This document shows, one piece after another, positions 8,197 to 16,120 of a stretch of 42,163 bases of DNA. The translations under genes were made by a program, and so were the position numbers. Position 1 is the stretch's first letter. Each line of letters starts with the position of its first letter. The stretch is from UKL13-2 sp031431435 (GTDB lineage: Bacteria; Pseudomonadota; Gammaproteobacteria; Burkholderiales; Usitatibacteraceae). Below the pieces are notes generated by a model. It was not told where the DNA came from. It saw only the letters and a list, made by a program, of their open reading frames with translations, and ran no database searches. The stretch covers positions 1-42,163 of the forward strand of contig JANPDI010000081.1 of assembly GCA_031431435.1 (NCBI GenBank), written 5' to 3'.

Positions 8197-8625
8197 ATGA
8201 TGATGATACGTTTACTTTATGTCAGCCGTGCCACCGATGCCGACCGGTCCGCAATGGCCGAGTCAATCATGAGCCAGTCGCGCAAATACAATCCCGAACG
8301 CGGCATCACCGGCATTCTTTGTTATGGCGGGGATATTTTTATGCAGGTTTTAGAGGGGGGACGCACCGAGGTCAATGAGTTGTATACGCACATTGTCCGC
8401 GACCCGCGTCATACCAATGTGGTCATCCTGAGTTACGAGGAAATTACCGAGCGTCGTTTTTCCAGCTGGACCATGGGTCAGGTTAACCTCGACAAAATCA
8501 ACCCGTCGGTGCTGCTTAAATATTCGCCCCGCCCCACCCTCGATCCGTATGCTGTCTCAGGTGTTGTTTCGATGGCGCTGCTGGAAGAATTGATTTCCAC
8601 CGCGGCAATCATCGGGCGCGCATAA
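8197..8625 (+). CDS. BLUF-domain blue-light sensor
   Basis: A 142-aa single-domain BLUF protein that binds FAD. The key photochemical residues fall at the positions used in PixD-type proteins: Tyr8 (LLYVSRA), Asn32 (KYNPERGITG), Gln50 (FMQVLEG), Trp91 and Met93 (FSSWTMG). It has no fused output domain, only a roughly 45-residue C-terminal helical cap, so signalling would be by protein-protein contact. It starts 6 bp after folE (ATG triplet at 8197; the first is used so that the numbering fits) and is followed by the HiPIP gene 51 bp later. The output partner is not identifiable from sequence. Confidence 0.93.
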   Translation: MMMIRLLYVSRATDADRSAMAESIMSQSRKYNPERGITGILCYGGDIFMQVLEGGRTEVNELYTHIVRDPRHTNVVILSYEEITERRFSSWTMGQVNLDKINPSVLLKYSPRPTLDPYAVSGVVSMALLEELISTAAIIGRA

Positions 8626-8676
8626 TTGCCACAGCATTTGGATTTATTCCACCGAGTTCAACCCACAGGAGAGTAT

Positions 8677-9006
8677 ATGAACAAGCAACGTCGAACATTT
8701 ATGCTGGCAACCACCGCAGCAGGCCTGGGTGCCGTCGGAATCGGCTCGTCGGCATTCGCACAAAAGCCACCGGCTGCAATGCCAATGCTGGATGAAAAGG
8801 ATGCGACCGCGTCGGCACTCGGCTATGTCGCCAACGCCGCCAAGGTCGACAAGGCCAAATACAAACAGTTTGTTGCCGGCTCGAAGTGCACAAACTGTAC
8901 GTTGTACGCAGGCAAGGCCACCGACAAAGCCGCCGGTTGCCCATTGTTTGCCGGCAAAAATGTTGCCGGCGAAGGCTGGTGTGTTTCATGGGCCAAAAAG
9001 GCCTAA
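8677..9006 (+). CDS. High-potential iron-sulfur protein (HiPIP), Tat-exported
   Basis: A 109-aa periplasmic electron carrier. The N-terminus MNKQRRTFMLATTAAG is a Tat signal (twin Arg followed by TFM), ending at SAFA near residue 28. The mature part has four cysteines at 71, 74, 88 and 102 (C-x2-C, then C and C) and the conserved LGY before them, the pattern that binds the [4Fe-4S] cluster of HiPIPs. AGGAGAG precedes the ATG at 8677; a longer reading from 8626 lacks a ribosome binding site and would bury the signal peptide. It follows the BLUF gene and may be co-transcribed. It carries electrons between bc1-type and terminal or photosynthetic oxidases in known members. Confidence 0.93.
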   Translation: MNKQRRTFMLATTAAGLGAVGIGSSAFAQKPPAAMPMLDEKDATASALGYVANAAKVDKAKYKQFVAGSKCTNCTLYAGKATDKAAGCPLFAGKNVAGEGWCVSWAKKA

Positions 9007-9084
9007 ACGTTATTGCCAATCGAGTACCACCCCTCCCCGCTTGATTGATCAGGTGGGGGGTTGCGGCGCGGGGCCGCGGTCATT

Positions 9085-10161
9085 TTATTGATTGATCGCC
9101 GCCAAACACCTACCTGCGTTCTCCTGTGCCGCAATGTTGCGCCTGGTATCGGCAATATCTGCCCCGAAACGACCGTGCGCATTAACAGACGCCGGCAGCT
9201 GATCGATTTCACGCTGCGCTTCTTTACAGCGGTACAGCTCAACGAGTATTTGTGCAAGATTATTTCGCAGTACGATCGAATGCGGCAGGTGCCGTAGCGC
9301 CATACGCAATGCGCCCTCTGCCGCGGACAATTCTTGTTGTGCGTAGTGCACATTGGCGAGCGCGGCATTGCCCAGTTCGTTTGCTGGCCAGCGGGCCAAA
9401 AATGCCTGCAAGCCAATCACGACAGGATTGCGCTTGGCGGTTGATTGCGGCGCAAGTGCCTGCTGGACGGCAAATGAATGCGCCATTGCCAGCAATGCGA
9501 CCAACATATCCTCTTCATTTGCCGTTGCCGGCATAACATCCGGCGGTAGCACCACCATCGACCAATAGTTCCCCCGACGCCAGCTTGCTTCAAAAAGCGT
9601 AAACGGCATCGTCAGGCGATGGGTATGCCCCGACCGTAGAAACAGCTCGCCAGCGGCGTAATCATAGCCGACGACAATGGCGTAGTGCCACGCCGAAATA
9701 AGTCCGAAGCCGTTATCCTGCAATACCAATACCGGGTGTCCGGCAGCCACTTCGCGCAACAGATCGGCAAAGTGCGGGCGCAATGTATAGGCGACCGTTC
9801 CTGCACGCCGCGCGGCGGCAACCATCTCTACCTGTAAGCTGCCACCGAGTCCAGGTGCAAAGACTTGATCTGCCAGGCTATCTGGTGTGGCTTGAATTGC
9901 CGCGTGGTTGAGCATCGACGCGAGTGAGGCGGGGCCGCACCATTTGCCTTGTTGCGGATAAAAGGGTACATCGGCGACTTCAGCAGTCAGGGCAACGCCA
10001 CGCGGCCAATCGGTTCGGAGCGCGGCAGTTTGCGGGGTGACCACACTGCACCCGACCGCCATCGTGGTCAGAACTGCCGCCCCACAAAACCGAAGGGTAT
10101 CAACGAAGCAATTTGCGATACCCGCCACCACGCCAATTAACGGCGCTGAACAACCAACCAT
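9085..10161 (-). CDS. PA2778-family cysteine peptidase (C39-like) with TPR tail
   Basis: About 358 aa from the ATG at 10161. The N-terminal hydrophobic stretch ends in LTTMAVGC, a likely lipobox (Cys38). A papain/C39-like domain follows: the catalytic Cys is in GKWCGPASLASML (Cys75), the His in SAWHYAIVVGYD (His159), with an Asp at 167. The C-terminal third (about 225-358) has TPR-like helical pairs (GNAALANVHYAQQEL, IVLRNNLAQIL). The frame stays open upstream through the PA2779 gene, but that part is out-of-frame shadow. Its start overlaps the end of the PA2779-type gene by 25 bp, the gene order known from Pseudomonas. The substrate is unknown. Confidence 0.82.
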   Translation of the reverse strand: MVGCSAPLIGVVAGIANCFVDTLRFCGAAVLTTMAVGCSVVTPQTAALRTDWPRGVALTAEVADVPFYPQQGKWCGPASLASMLNHAAIQATPDSLADQVFAPGLGGSLQVEMVAAARRAGTVAYTLRPHFADLLREVAAGHPVLVLQDNGFGLISAWHYAIVVGYDYAAGELFLRSGHTHRLTMPFTLFEASWRRGNYWSMVVLPPDVMPATANEEDMLVALLAMAHSFAVQQALAPQSTAKRNPVVIGLQAFLARWPANELGNAALANVHYAQQELSAAEGALRMALRHLPHSIVLRNNLAQILVELYRCKEAQREIDQLPASVNAHGRFGADIADTRRNIAAQENAGRCLAAINQ

Positions 10162-10493
10162 ATCAGAAACACCACCAAAATCAGCGCGATGATGCCGCCA
10201 TCCGCACCGGCCGGGGCCGCCTGAATCCGCCCGGCGAGTGTTGCGACTTCTGCATCCGTCATTGAGGCCACACGTGCTTCGGCACTCATTGGCGTGATGC
10301 CATAAGCGCTCAATGCATTTACGGTCTGGCTGCGGTTCAAGGCCGCCGTGACAATGGATCGCTGATTGCTGGTATCGGCTTGTGATGCAATGGATGTTGT
10401 TCCTATCATGCCGGCGTTGGCCGAGTGGAATGGCAATGCCAGCGTCGACACAATAAGAAGCCGGCTCAATACGTTCATGGTGCGTGATTTCAT
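10137..10493 (-). CDS. PA2779-family small secreted/membrane protein
   Basis: 118 aa from ATG 10493, chosen because GGAG lies 8 bases upstream. A signal peptide (residues 1-28, ending SANA) is followed by a Thr/Ser/Ala region with RSQTVNALSAYGI and MSAEARVASMTDAEVATLA. It ends in one hydrophobic helix IIALILVVFLIWLVV and the basic tail QRR, a classic membrane anchor and stop-transfer arrangement. It overlaps the downstream C39-like peptidase gene, so the peptidase may process or partner this protein; the family itself has no assigned biochemical function. Confidence 0.85.
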   Translation of the reverse strand: MKSRTMNVLSRLLIVSTLALPFHSANAGMIGTTSIASQADTSNQRSIVTAALNRSQTVNALSAYGITPMSAEARVASMTDAEVATLAGRIQAAPAGADGGIIALILVVFLIWLVVQRR

Positions 10494-10944
10494 CTTGATC
10501 TCCAGTAGTGGGCGTCGAACTGACACGGCACCAAAGGGGTCGCGCAACCGGACGAAATCCGACTATCACGTAGTTGCCTATTTCATTCTGTGCGCTGTCG
10601 TACACAAGAGCGGTCAAAAGCGGTTATAAAAAAGAACGCGCAGAGAAATATGCGCAGAAATATGCACAGAAGCGCGCACAGCGACAGTACGCACACAAGC
10701 GCTGCCAATCGAAAACGCAAACGCTGCTAAGAAAGCGCTGCAAGCACATACAGTTGCGCCGGATGATTGGTAACGCACATGGATCACCATTCTGAATTGG
10801 TGGCTAATAGTGTTGGATGCCGAACGGTAACAACGTGTTTACGCGGCTATCGTGTCAAGACACCGGTTCGGTTCACTGATATTGGTGAGCGGAGAAATTT
10901 GTCTGCGTAAGCGCTGCTAAACACTAATCTGAAGGAGTTCCAAT
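10494..10944. other. Intergenic region between divergent PA2779-type and His-rich genes
   Basis: These 451 bases separate divergently transcribed genes and should contain both promoters. I see no credible gene. The notable content is a short tandem repeat at 10645-10680, annotated separately. Confidence 0.45.
10645..10680. repeat. Three 12-bp direct repeats
   Basis: GAAATATGCGCA, GAAATATGCACA and GAAGCGCGCACA are consecutive 12-bp units. Related but more diverged GCGCACA-like words continue to about 10700. The segment is non-coding in my reading and could be a slippage product or a protein-binding array. Confidence 0.6.
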
Positions 10945-11148
10945 ATGCACCAAAATCAATCATCGGCCGCACTCCACAAACAAGCTGCAAGTGATCATGA
11001 CGCTGCCGCCTTGCATCACCGCAAAGCTGCCGAGCATCACGAAAAGGACAGTCTCGTTGACGCAAAAGATTCTTCAAAGAGCGCCATGTCGTGCTGCAAC
11101 AAGGCGCAGGGCAACAGCGTGAGCGCCTGCAAGAGCACTGCCGAATAG
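10945..11148 (+). CDS. Small His-rich protein
   Basis: A 67-aa hydrophilic protein with a good ribosome binding site (AAGGAG, 8 bases before ATG). The first half is rich in His and Ala (DHDAAALHHRKAAEHHE), with seven His in the first 32 residues; the second half has Cys-Cys and one more Cys (SCCNKAQ, SACK). It resembles small bacterial proteins built of AAxHHxxAAxHH helices, which are abundant in stress conditions in some species; metal binding is plausible but not shown. It has no signal peptide. It stands alone, with strong inverted repeats downstream. Confidence 0.7.
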   Translation: MHQNQSSAALHKQAASDHDAAALHHRKAAEHHEKDSLVDAKDSSKSAMSCCNKAQGNSVSACKSTAE

Positions 11149-11158
11149 GTGTTCGACC

Positions 11159-11206
11159 GTAACGAACCGGAATGCGTCAGATGGTCGGCGAAAACCGATT
11201 CGTTAC
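11159..11206. repeat. Long-arm inverted repeat after the His-rich gene
   Basis: GTAACGAACCGG (11159-11170) and CCGATTCGTTAC (11195-11206) pair over 12 positions with one mismatch around a 24-nt loop. There is no T run, so it is more likely a structured mRNA 3' end or a binding site than a simple terminator. Confidence 0.55.
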
Positions 11207-11217
11207 GTGCAATAGGG

Positions 11218-11255
11218 GTGGGGCGTCCCAGATGCTTTCATTCGGGGCATCCCAC
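11218..11255 (+). terminator. Hairpin, possible terminator of the His-rich gene
   Basis: GTGGGGCGTCCC (11218-11229) and GGGGCATCCCAC (11244-11255) form a GC-rich stem of 12 positions with one mismatch and two wobble pairs, and a 14-nt loop. Only TTTGC follows, so the terminator tail is weak. Confidence 0.4.
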
Positions 11256-11552
11256 TTTGCAGAATATTTTATGAACGGACAGTGCGGCGTCTCGTTGCGT
11301 CAATAACGTTCCCGATGCGTCCTGCCGTCTGGCATTTTTTATTCCGGGATTGATAACAGCTGATGCGGCATGATCGTCAAGGACCAGATGCCTCGGTCAA
11401 CGCGATGGCATCAGTGATGAAGTCGTTCAAGACGAAGCGCCTTCACGTGCGCCTAAAAATAGGCGCAGGCCGTTCAGAGTTCATTGTGCCAAGACCGCTA
11501 CCACGACTTCCAACGGAAGTCGGCAGGATCGTCGTGTCTTCACGCGCAGCGC

Positions 11553-12149
11553 CTATTTGGCAAAATTGGCGGCGGCAAAGTCCCAATTGGCGATCTGCCA
11601 AAAGCCTTTAAGATAGTTCGGACGGCTGTTGCGGTAGTCGATGTAATAGGCGTGTTCCCAAACATCACACGTGAGCAGCGGCGTCATACCCTGATTTAAA
11701 GGTGTTGCGGCGTTACTGGTGCTTTCCAATGAAAGCGAACCATCGGATTGTTTGCACAACCACGTCCAACCCGAACCAAACGTGCCGGCAGCCTTCGCAT
11801 CAAATTGTTTTTGAAATTCGTCAAACGACCCGAAATGTTTGTCGATGGCAGCCGCGAGTGTACCGGTTGGTTTGCCGCCACCGCCTGTCGTTGCCGGCTT
11901 AAGTCCGAGAAAATAAAAGTCATGATTCCAGATTTGTGCGGCGTTGTTAAAGATAGGACCGGCTGGCGCCTGTTCGACAACTTCTTCGAGTGTCATATTC
12001 TCAAATCGGGTACCCTTGACGAGATTGTTCAGGTTGGTAACGTAGGTGGCGTGATGCTTGCCATAGTGAAATTCGATGGTTTCAAGCGAGATGTGCGGGG
12101 CGAGCGCATCTTTGGCGTAAGGCAGGGCAACCTGGGCAAAAACAGTCAT
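11553..12149 (-). CDS. sodB: Superoxide dismutase, Fe type
   Basis: 198 aa from ATG 12149 (GGAG upstream). Metal ligands are all present: His28 (IEFHYGKHH), His76 (AAQIWNHDFY), Asp162 and His166 (DVWEHAYYIDY). Gln72 in AAQxWNH is the residue position that marks iron-type enzymes. The protein dismutates superoxide to oxygen and hydrogen peroxide in the cytoplasm; no signal peptide is present. The open frame extends to 12440, but that extension has no family similarity. Neighbours (BON lipoprotein, dps nearby) are consistent with a stress-response region, though sodB appears monocistronic. Confidence 0.95.
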   Translation of the reverse strand: MTVFAQVALPYAKDALAPHISLETIEFHYGKHHATYVTNLNNLVKGTRFENMTLEEVVEQAPAGPIFNNAAQIWNHDFYFLGLKPATTGGGGKPTGTLAAAIDKHFGSFDEFQKQFDAKAAGTFGSGWTWLCKQSDGSLSLESTSNAATPLNQGMTPLLTCDVWEHAYYIDYRNSRPNYLKGFWQIANWDFAAANFAK

Positions 12150-12226
12150 TGGATCTCCGAAGGTACGTTTGAAATGGCACGGCCAAGCTGCCAATGTTGC
12201 CAGTGCGGCCGGCGGTTCCCCAAACG

Positions 12227-12373
12227 TCAGGAACGGCGTCCACCAATTACGTTTAGCAGGACGGAAATGATGGCGATTACGAGCAATATGTGTATCAAGC
12301 CGCCTGCCGTGACCGAGGTTGCAAGGCCCAGCAACCAAAGAATAACCAGAACGATTGCGATTGTGTAAAGCAT
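12227..12373 (-). CDS. Small two-helix membrane protein (lmo0937-like)
   Basis: A 48-aa peptide read from ATG 12373 with GAGG about 9 bases upstream and stop TGA at 12227-12229. Sequence features are an N-terminal helix MLYTIAIVLVILWLLGL, a TSVTAGG turn, a second helix IHILLVIAIISVLL and the basic end NVIGGRRS. This matches the short lmo0937-family membrane proteins (about 50 aa) found widely in bacteria, often near stress genes. Function unknown. It lies between sodB and the BON lipoprotein on the same strand, 77 bp upstream of sodB. Confidence 0.85.
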   Translation of the reverse strand: MLYTIAIVLVILWLLGLATSVTAGGLIHILLVIAIISVLLNVIGGRRS

Positions 12374-12551
12374 GATTGAAGACCTCTAGATTAGGCAGAT
12401 ATGGATGTTTCGGGGGAGCAGGGCCAAGGCAATTTCTCACTCACGACAAATCGCCCTGGCCCTACTTTTGCAACGCTGATTCGAATTGCGCCATGCGACT
12501 TCTCGCAATCTATCGCTGACGGTACCTACGGCACCCATACAACATCGCCGT

Positions 12552-13166
12552 TTATTTTTTGACCTTGAGTTCATTTACAACTGACTGTACGTCCTTTGTC
12601 CGGGTCGCAATATCAACGGCACGGCTAATTTGCGCTTCGCTGTCGACAAATCCGGAAAGTTGAACGCTGCCCTTACGGGTAGCGACAGCAATGTCGAAAC
12701 TCTTGATCATTGTGTCAGCCAGGAATGCCGATTTCACGCGGGTGGTGACGATGCTATCGTCGACTTCGTTGCCGGCGGTGATCCTGCCTTCCTTGATTGT
12801 CATACCACTTTCGACGCTTTTGACGCCCTCGACACGACGTGCAATGGATAGCGCACGATCAATTGCGACCTGAGAGTTGACGAATCCACTCAGTTGCACG
12901 ATACCCTTGCGTGTTTCAACCTTGATGTCGAATCCCTTTGTGTCAGGATCACCGAGCAAGGTTGCCTTCAATCTGGTTGTGATCACCGTATCGTCGATTT
13001 CATTACCAACGGATGTCGTCGCCGGGGTTGCGCCGGCGGGCGGTGTGTTTTTATTGCAGCCGACAACAATCGCGCTGGCAAGAATGACGAGAACGACAAT
13101 GACTTCCAGAGACAACCGTGTGGTGCTGGATTTTTCGCCGTTGTAAGTATCTGTGGGGGTAGTCAT
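12552..13166 (-). CDS. Lipoprotein with two BON domains
   Basis: 204 aa from ATG 13166 (GGAG upstream). After a polar start, a hydrophobic segment ends in a lipobox-like IVVGC (Cys37). Two BON domains follow in tandem, each opening with GNE(I/V)DD and containing an R-K-G-x-V-Q-L-S-G-F-V motif (about residues 57-125 and 130-204). BON domains in OsmY-type proteins bind membrane lipids and are osmotic/envelope stress factors. The first two dozen residues before the hydrophobic helix are unusual for a lipoprotein signal, so it may instead be an inner-membrane-anchored periplasmic protein. Confidence 0.85.
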   Translation of the reverse strand: MTTPTDTYNGEKSSTTRLSLEVIVVLVILASAIVVGCNKNTPPAGATPATTSVGNEIDDTVITTRLKATLLGDPDTKGFDIKVETRKGIVQLSGFVNSQVAIDRALSIARRVEGVKSVESGMTIKEGRITAGNEVDDSIVTTRVKSAFLADTMIKSFDIAVATRKGSVQLSGFVDSEAQISRAVDIATRTKDVQSVVNELKVKK

Positions 13167-13343
13167 GTGCTGTGCTCCGAAGTTTTGGTGTTGCGATACA
13201 GTGTGCAAAGCGTTGCTGTGGCAAGGCAATTGATATTCACCTGTTCTTGCCCGGAAATCTGTACGGTGACGTACAAAAACCGGGCAACCGCAGCAACGGC
13301 AACAACCACGGCGTATTGCGATGGACGGTAGTCGGCGAAATGG

Positions 13344-14552
13344 CTACTTGCCGAGCAATTTTCCGACGGAATTTAACGAGTCAACCCGGTCGAAGATGAC
13401 CTTTGCAATGGCGACCATCGGCGCGCCCAAGAGAAGGCCCCAAATTCCCCACAACCAGCCAAAAAATAGCAGCGCAATGAACAATGCCGCGGCATCAACA
13501 CGCGCGAAGCGACTCTGCACCAAGCCCATGGTTGCCAGGCCGATAAAACTGGAAATCAACAGTGATACACCGGCAATCAATAACGCCTGAGAAATCGACG
13601 TAAATTGGATGAACGCCGCGATACCGCAGGTCAATGCAATAACACCGGGACCCAAGTACGGGACAAAATGCAGCAACCCAGCGGCAAATCCCCACGCGCC
13701 GGCGTTTTCCACTCCCATCAAACTGAATGCCTGCCAAGTCACCAAACCGATGGCGATATTCGACACCAGTGTTGTCAACATGTAGCGCTGCACCTGCACA
13801 TGAATTTCTTCGAGTATTCGGATGGCGTCTTTTTTGATTGTCAGAGAAGGACCAACCAAGCCAATAAGCTTGCGCCGGAAAGTTGATCCCGCGGCAAGCA
13901 AGAAATAGATGAGAAGCAAAACAATTGGCGTCTGTGCAATCACACCGATCAACAGTGTTGTTTGCGCGAGAATGTAGTCGGCAAGCCATGTCGGTTCGGG
14001 CGATGAATTTATCTGTGCCGGCACCCTCGCAGGTTTTTTCGACGGCGACACCTTGCCAGCGCCGCCATCCGCCCTGGTTAGATCTATTTTTGTTGCTTGC
14101 TTTGCGGCATCACCTGCGGCGCCCTGCAACTCGCGCGCCGCTTCCTGCATATTCTGCAATGGGCTGGGCGCGCCAGTCCGCTGCAGGTTGAGTTCGTGGC
14201 GCAATTCTCTGGCGATAGACGGCAGGGTTTCAACAAACTTGCTGGCTTCGTCGCGCATGGCCATGCCGAACCACCCAGCGACGGCGATCACCGCAAGCAA
14301 TACCAATCCCGCGCCAATGCCGCGTGGAATGCGCAGCTTTTCAAGAAAATCAACCAATGGTTGCAGCGTGTAGCTACCGAGCACACCAAGCAACAATGGA
14401 ATAAAAAACGCCCTGGCAAAATAAAGCAGGGCAATGAGTGCAACAACGGCGACAAAGACCTCGGCGATGTGAATATGTGCAGCCATCAGCGTGATCGGCT
14501 TGGTGGCATCGCTGTCATCCGGAGTGGGCGGCGGGCTTGGTTGAGGTGCCAT
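13344..14552 (-). CDS. AI-2E family transporter (PF01594-type permease)
   Basis: 402 aa from ATG 14552. N-terminal polar and Pro-rich region, then paired helices (VALIALLYFARAFFIPLLLGVLGSY is split between the first two), a soluble insert at about 100-190 with Lys/Pro, and a bundle of C-terminal helices containing the family signature region GLLHFVPYLGPG and LLFFGWLWGIWGLLLGAP. The family includes TqsA and other small-molecule or ion exporters; the substrate cannot be told from sequence. It is flanked by envelope genes on the same strand but 177 bp from the BON gene. Confidence 0.88.
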   Translation of the reverse strand: MAPQPSPPPTPDDSDATKPITLMAAHIHIAEVFVAVVALIALLYFARAFFIPLLLGVLGSYTLQPLVDFLEKLRIPRGIGAGLVLLAVIAVAGWFGMAMRDEASKFVETLPSIARELRHELNLQRTGAPSPLQNMQEAARELQGAAGDAAKQATKIDLTRADGGAGKVSPSKKPARVPAQINSSPEPTWLADYILAQTTLLIGVIAQTPIVLLLIYFLLAAGSTFRRKLIGLVGPSLTIKKDAIRILEEIHVQVQRYMLTTLVSNIAIGLVTWQAFSLMGVENAGAWGFAAGLLHFVPYLGPGVIALTCGIAAFIQFTSISQALLIAGVSLLISSFIGLATMGLVQSRFARVDAAALFIALLFFGWLWGIWGLLLGAPMVAIAKVIFDRVDSLNSVGKLLGK

Positions 14553-14796
14553 TGCTCTGAGTCTCAAAAGTTCGCCAGCGTAGGGAAGCCGCGGCGATTG
14601 ATCTGTGTGTTTTGAACGTATCGACGCGCCAGATCGTCTCGACGCGTTGTTGACGTTTGTTGTTCACCTGATTCCATGCGGCGAGTGCCGCAGGCCGCAT
14701 TTGCCATCATGGTGGGGCTATCGCAGATTTGGTTGTGCCGTTCGCATGCGCCGGATCATTCAAATTCGGTCAAAACATGAAATTTACGTGCAAACC

Positions 14797-14826
14797 GCCC
14801 GACGCCATTTGTTCCAGGCGTCGGAC
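14797..14826 (-). terminator. Probable terminator downstream of the OmpA-type gene
   Basis: CCGACGCC (14799-14806) and GGCGTCGG (14817-14824) form a perfect 8-bp GC-rich stem with a 10-nt loop, extendable by two pairs. It starts 13 bp past the stop of the OmpA-type gene on the minus strand. The T tail is poor (GCGGTTTG). Confidence 0.5.
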
Positions 14827-14838
14827 AGCCGCAACGGA

Positions 14839-16026
14839 CTACTTAAGACCGCTTACGTCGACAACAACGCGGCGATCCGGTTGTAAACAGACGATTAGCG
14901 CCTTTGTTGCTTTTTGGCCCGCACAATCCGATGGCCGTGTGAGCGGCATCTTCTCGCCGTGCCCCTCGACGCGAATTTTTTCTGGTGCGATACCTGCACT
15001 ATTTACCAGGTAGGCCTTTACCGCGTCGGCACGTTTGAGCGATAGCGTCTGGTTATAGGTCGGCGATCCAATACGATCTGCGTGACCGTTTACCGTGATG
15101 GCATCGTAGGTCAACCCGCGCAATTGCCCGGCAAAGGTGTCCAGATGTGCCGCGCCGGTCGGCCCGATCTGAAAGCGGTCGAACTCAAATAGCGCGTCTG
15201 CTGAAAACGTGAATTGACTCTGACGCCGTTCCACAGCCGGCGCTGGCGGCGGCGGTGGTGGCGCGACAACCGGAACCGGGGGCGGTGGTGGTGCGACATA
15301 AGGCGCCGGCTCCGGCATCCGTTCAGGCATCGGCGGAGGTGGTTGGGCGGTTTGCCAGCGATAGACCAGTCCGAGTGAAACCATATCGATATCGCCGCGC
15401 CCGCCAACCGCGTCGTTGACGCGATAACGCTCGCCCTCCAATCGCATTGCAACCGCTTTGGTGAATGCATATTGCAAACCAACGCCTGCCTTTAGATTGG
15501 TTTCAGTCTTACTTGGCGTACGATTGAGCACGCTGACCAAGCCGCTACCGTTAAATTCGTCACGTGCGCGGCCGTAGAAGGCACCAACACGCGCAAACGC
15601 AGAAAAACGTTCGGTTAGCGGCAGCGTGCCCACCAGATCCAAATTTGCACCCTGCAGCTTGATGTTGCCGCTAAGCGCGCCAAGTGGAACGGTTCTGGCG
15701 TTAAATCCAAACTTGCCGAGGTCGGCGTATCCAGCCTCAAGGCCAAAATATCGATTAAATTGATAGCCGCCAAAAATCTTGTAGCCGGTGTCGCGGTTGT
15801 CATCTGTAATCGAGGTGGTGGTAAAACCACCGCGCAGCAAATTGGCGATAATTTTTTCGTCGTCAATCTTGGCGCGGGTCTCCCCTGCGCTGGCCCCCGC
15901 ATACCAATAGGGTTCTTCTGCAATTGCTGCCGTACTGGCCAGCATCACCATTGCTTGCACCAGCCAGGCAATGGTTTTTTGTTTACTGCGAGTGTTGGTA
16001 CATTCGGTGGATCTGCTGAGTTTCAT
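14839..16026 (-). CDS. OmpA-family outer membrane protein
   Basis: 395 aa from ATG 16026, with TTGGAGAAC 5 bases before it. A signal peptide of about 38 residues ends ASTAAIA. Residues 40-225 form an eight-stranded barrel-like domain (YWYAGASAG, GGYQFNRYFGLEAGYADLG, LGLVYRW). A Pro-rich linker (PPPPMPERMPEPAP, repeated PPPPP) leads to the peptidoglycan-binding OmpA C-terminal domain, with FEFDRFQIGPTG, NGHADRIG and SLKRADAVKAYL. It ends CLQPDRRVVVDVSGLK. Two Cys near the C-terminus (SDCAGQ and VCLQ) may form the usual disulfide. Role: outer membrane-peptidoglycan tether. A second, degenerate copy of its tail lies at 19222-19320. Confidence 0.93.
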   Translation of the reverse strand: MKLSRSTECTNTRSKQKTIAWLVQAMVMLASTAAIAEEPYWYAGASAGETRAKIDDEKIIANLLRGGFTTTSITDDNRDTGYKIFGGYQFNRYFGLEAGYADLGKFGFNARTVPLGALSGNIKLQGANLDLVGTLPLTERFSAFARVGAFYGRARDEFNGSGLVSVLNRTPSKTETNLKAGVGLQYAFTKAVAMRLEGERYRVNDAVGGRGDIDMVSLGLVYRWQTAQPPPPMPERMPEPAPYVAPPPPPVPVVAPPPPPPAPAVERRQSQFTFSADALFEFDRFQIGPTGAAHLDTFAGQLRGLTYDAITVNGHADRIGSPTYNQTLSLKRADAVKAYLVNSAGIAPEKIRVEGHGEKMPLTRPSDCAGQKATKALIVCLQPDRRVVVDVSGLK

Positions 16027-16120
16027 CTTGTTCTCCAATTGTTCAATGAGCCGTTGGGTTCGTGAAAGCCGCGCGGTCAAACTTCGACCGCACAGCTCCC
16101 GACAGGCGCTGCAACAGGCA

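Larger units (their letters stand above)
11149..11552. other. Intergenic region between convergent His-rich gene and sodB
   Basis: These 404 bases hold two inverted repeats (11159-11206 and 11218-11255) close behind the His-rich gene. No gene is seen in the remaining 300 bases. Confidence 0.45.

Noticed and set aside
9085..10617. The 510-codon open frame as one protein
   Set aside because: Its first 150 codons lie antiparallel in frame over the PA2779-type gene on the same strand and do not resemble protein; the peptidase starts at 10161.
10574..10795. Lys/Arg-rich ORF over the 12-bp repeats
   Set aside because: Composition comes from the tandem repeats; no ribosome binding site and no known pattern.
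11748..12368. 206-codon plus-strand ORF over sodB
   Set aside because: Antisense to a confident SOD gene and to the 48-aa membrane peptide.
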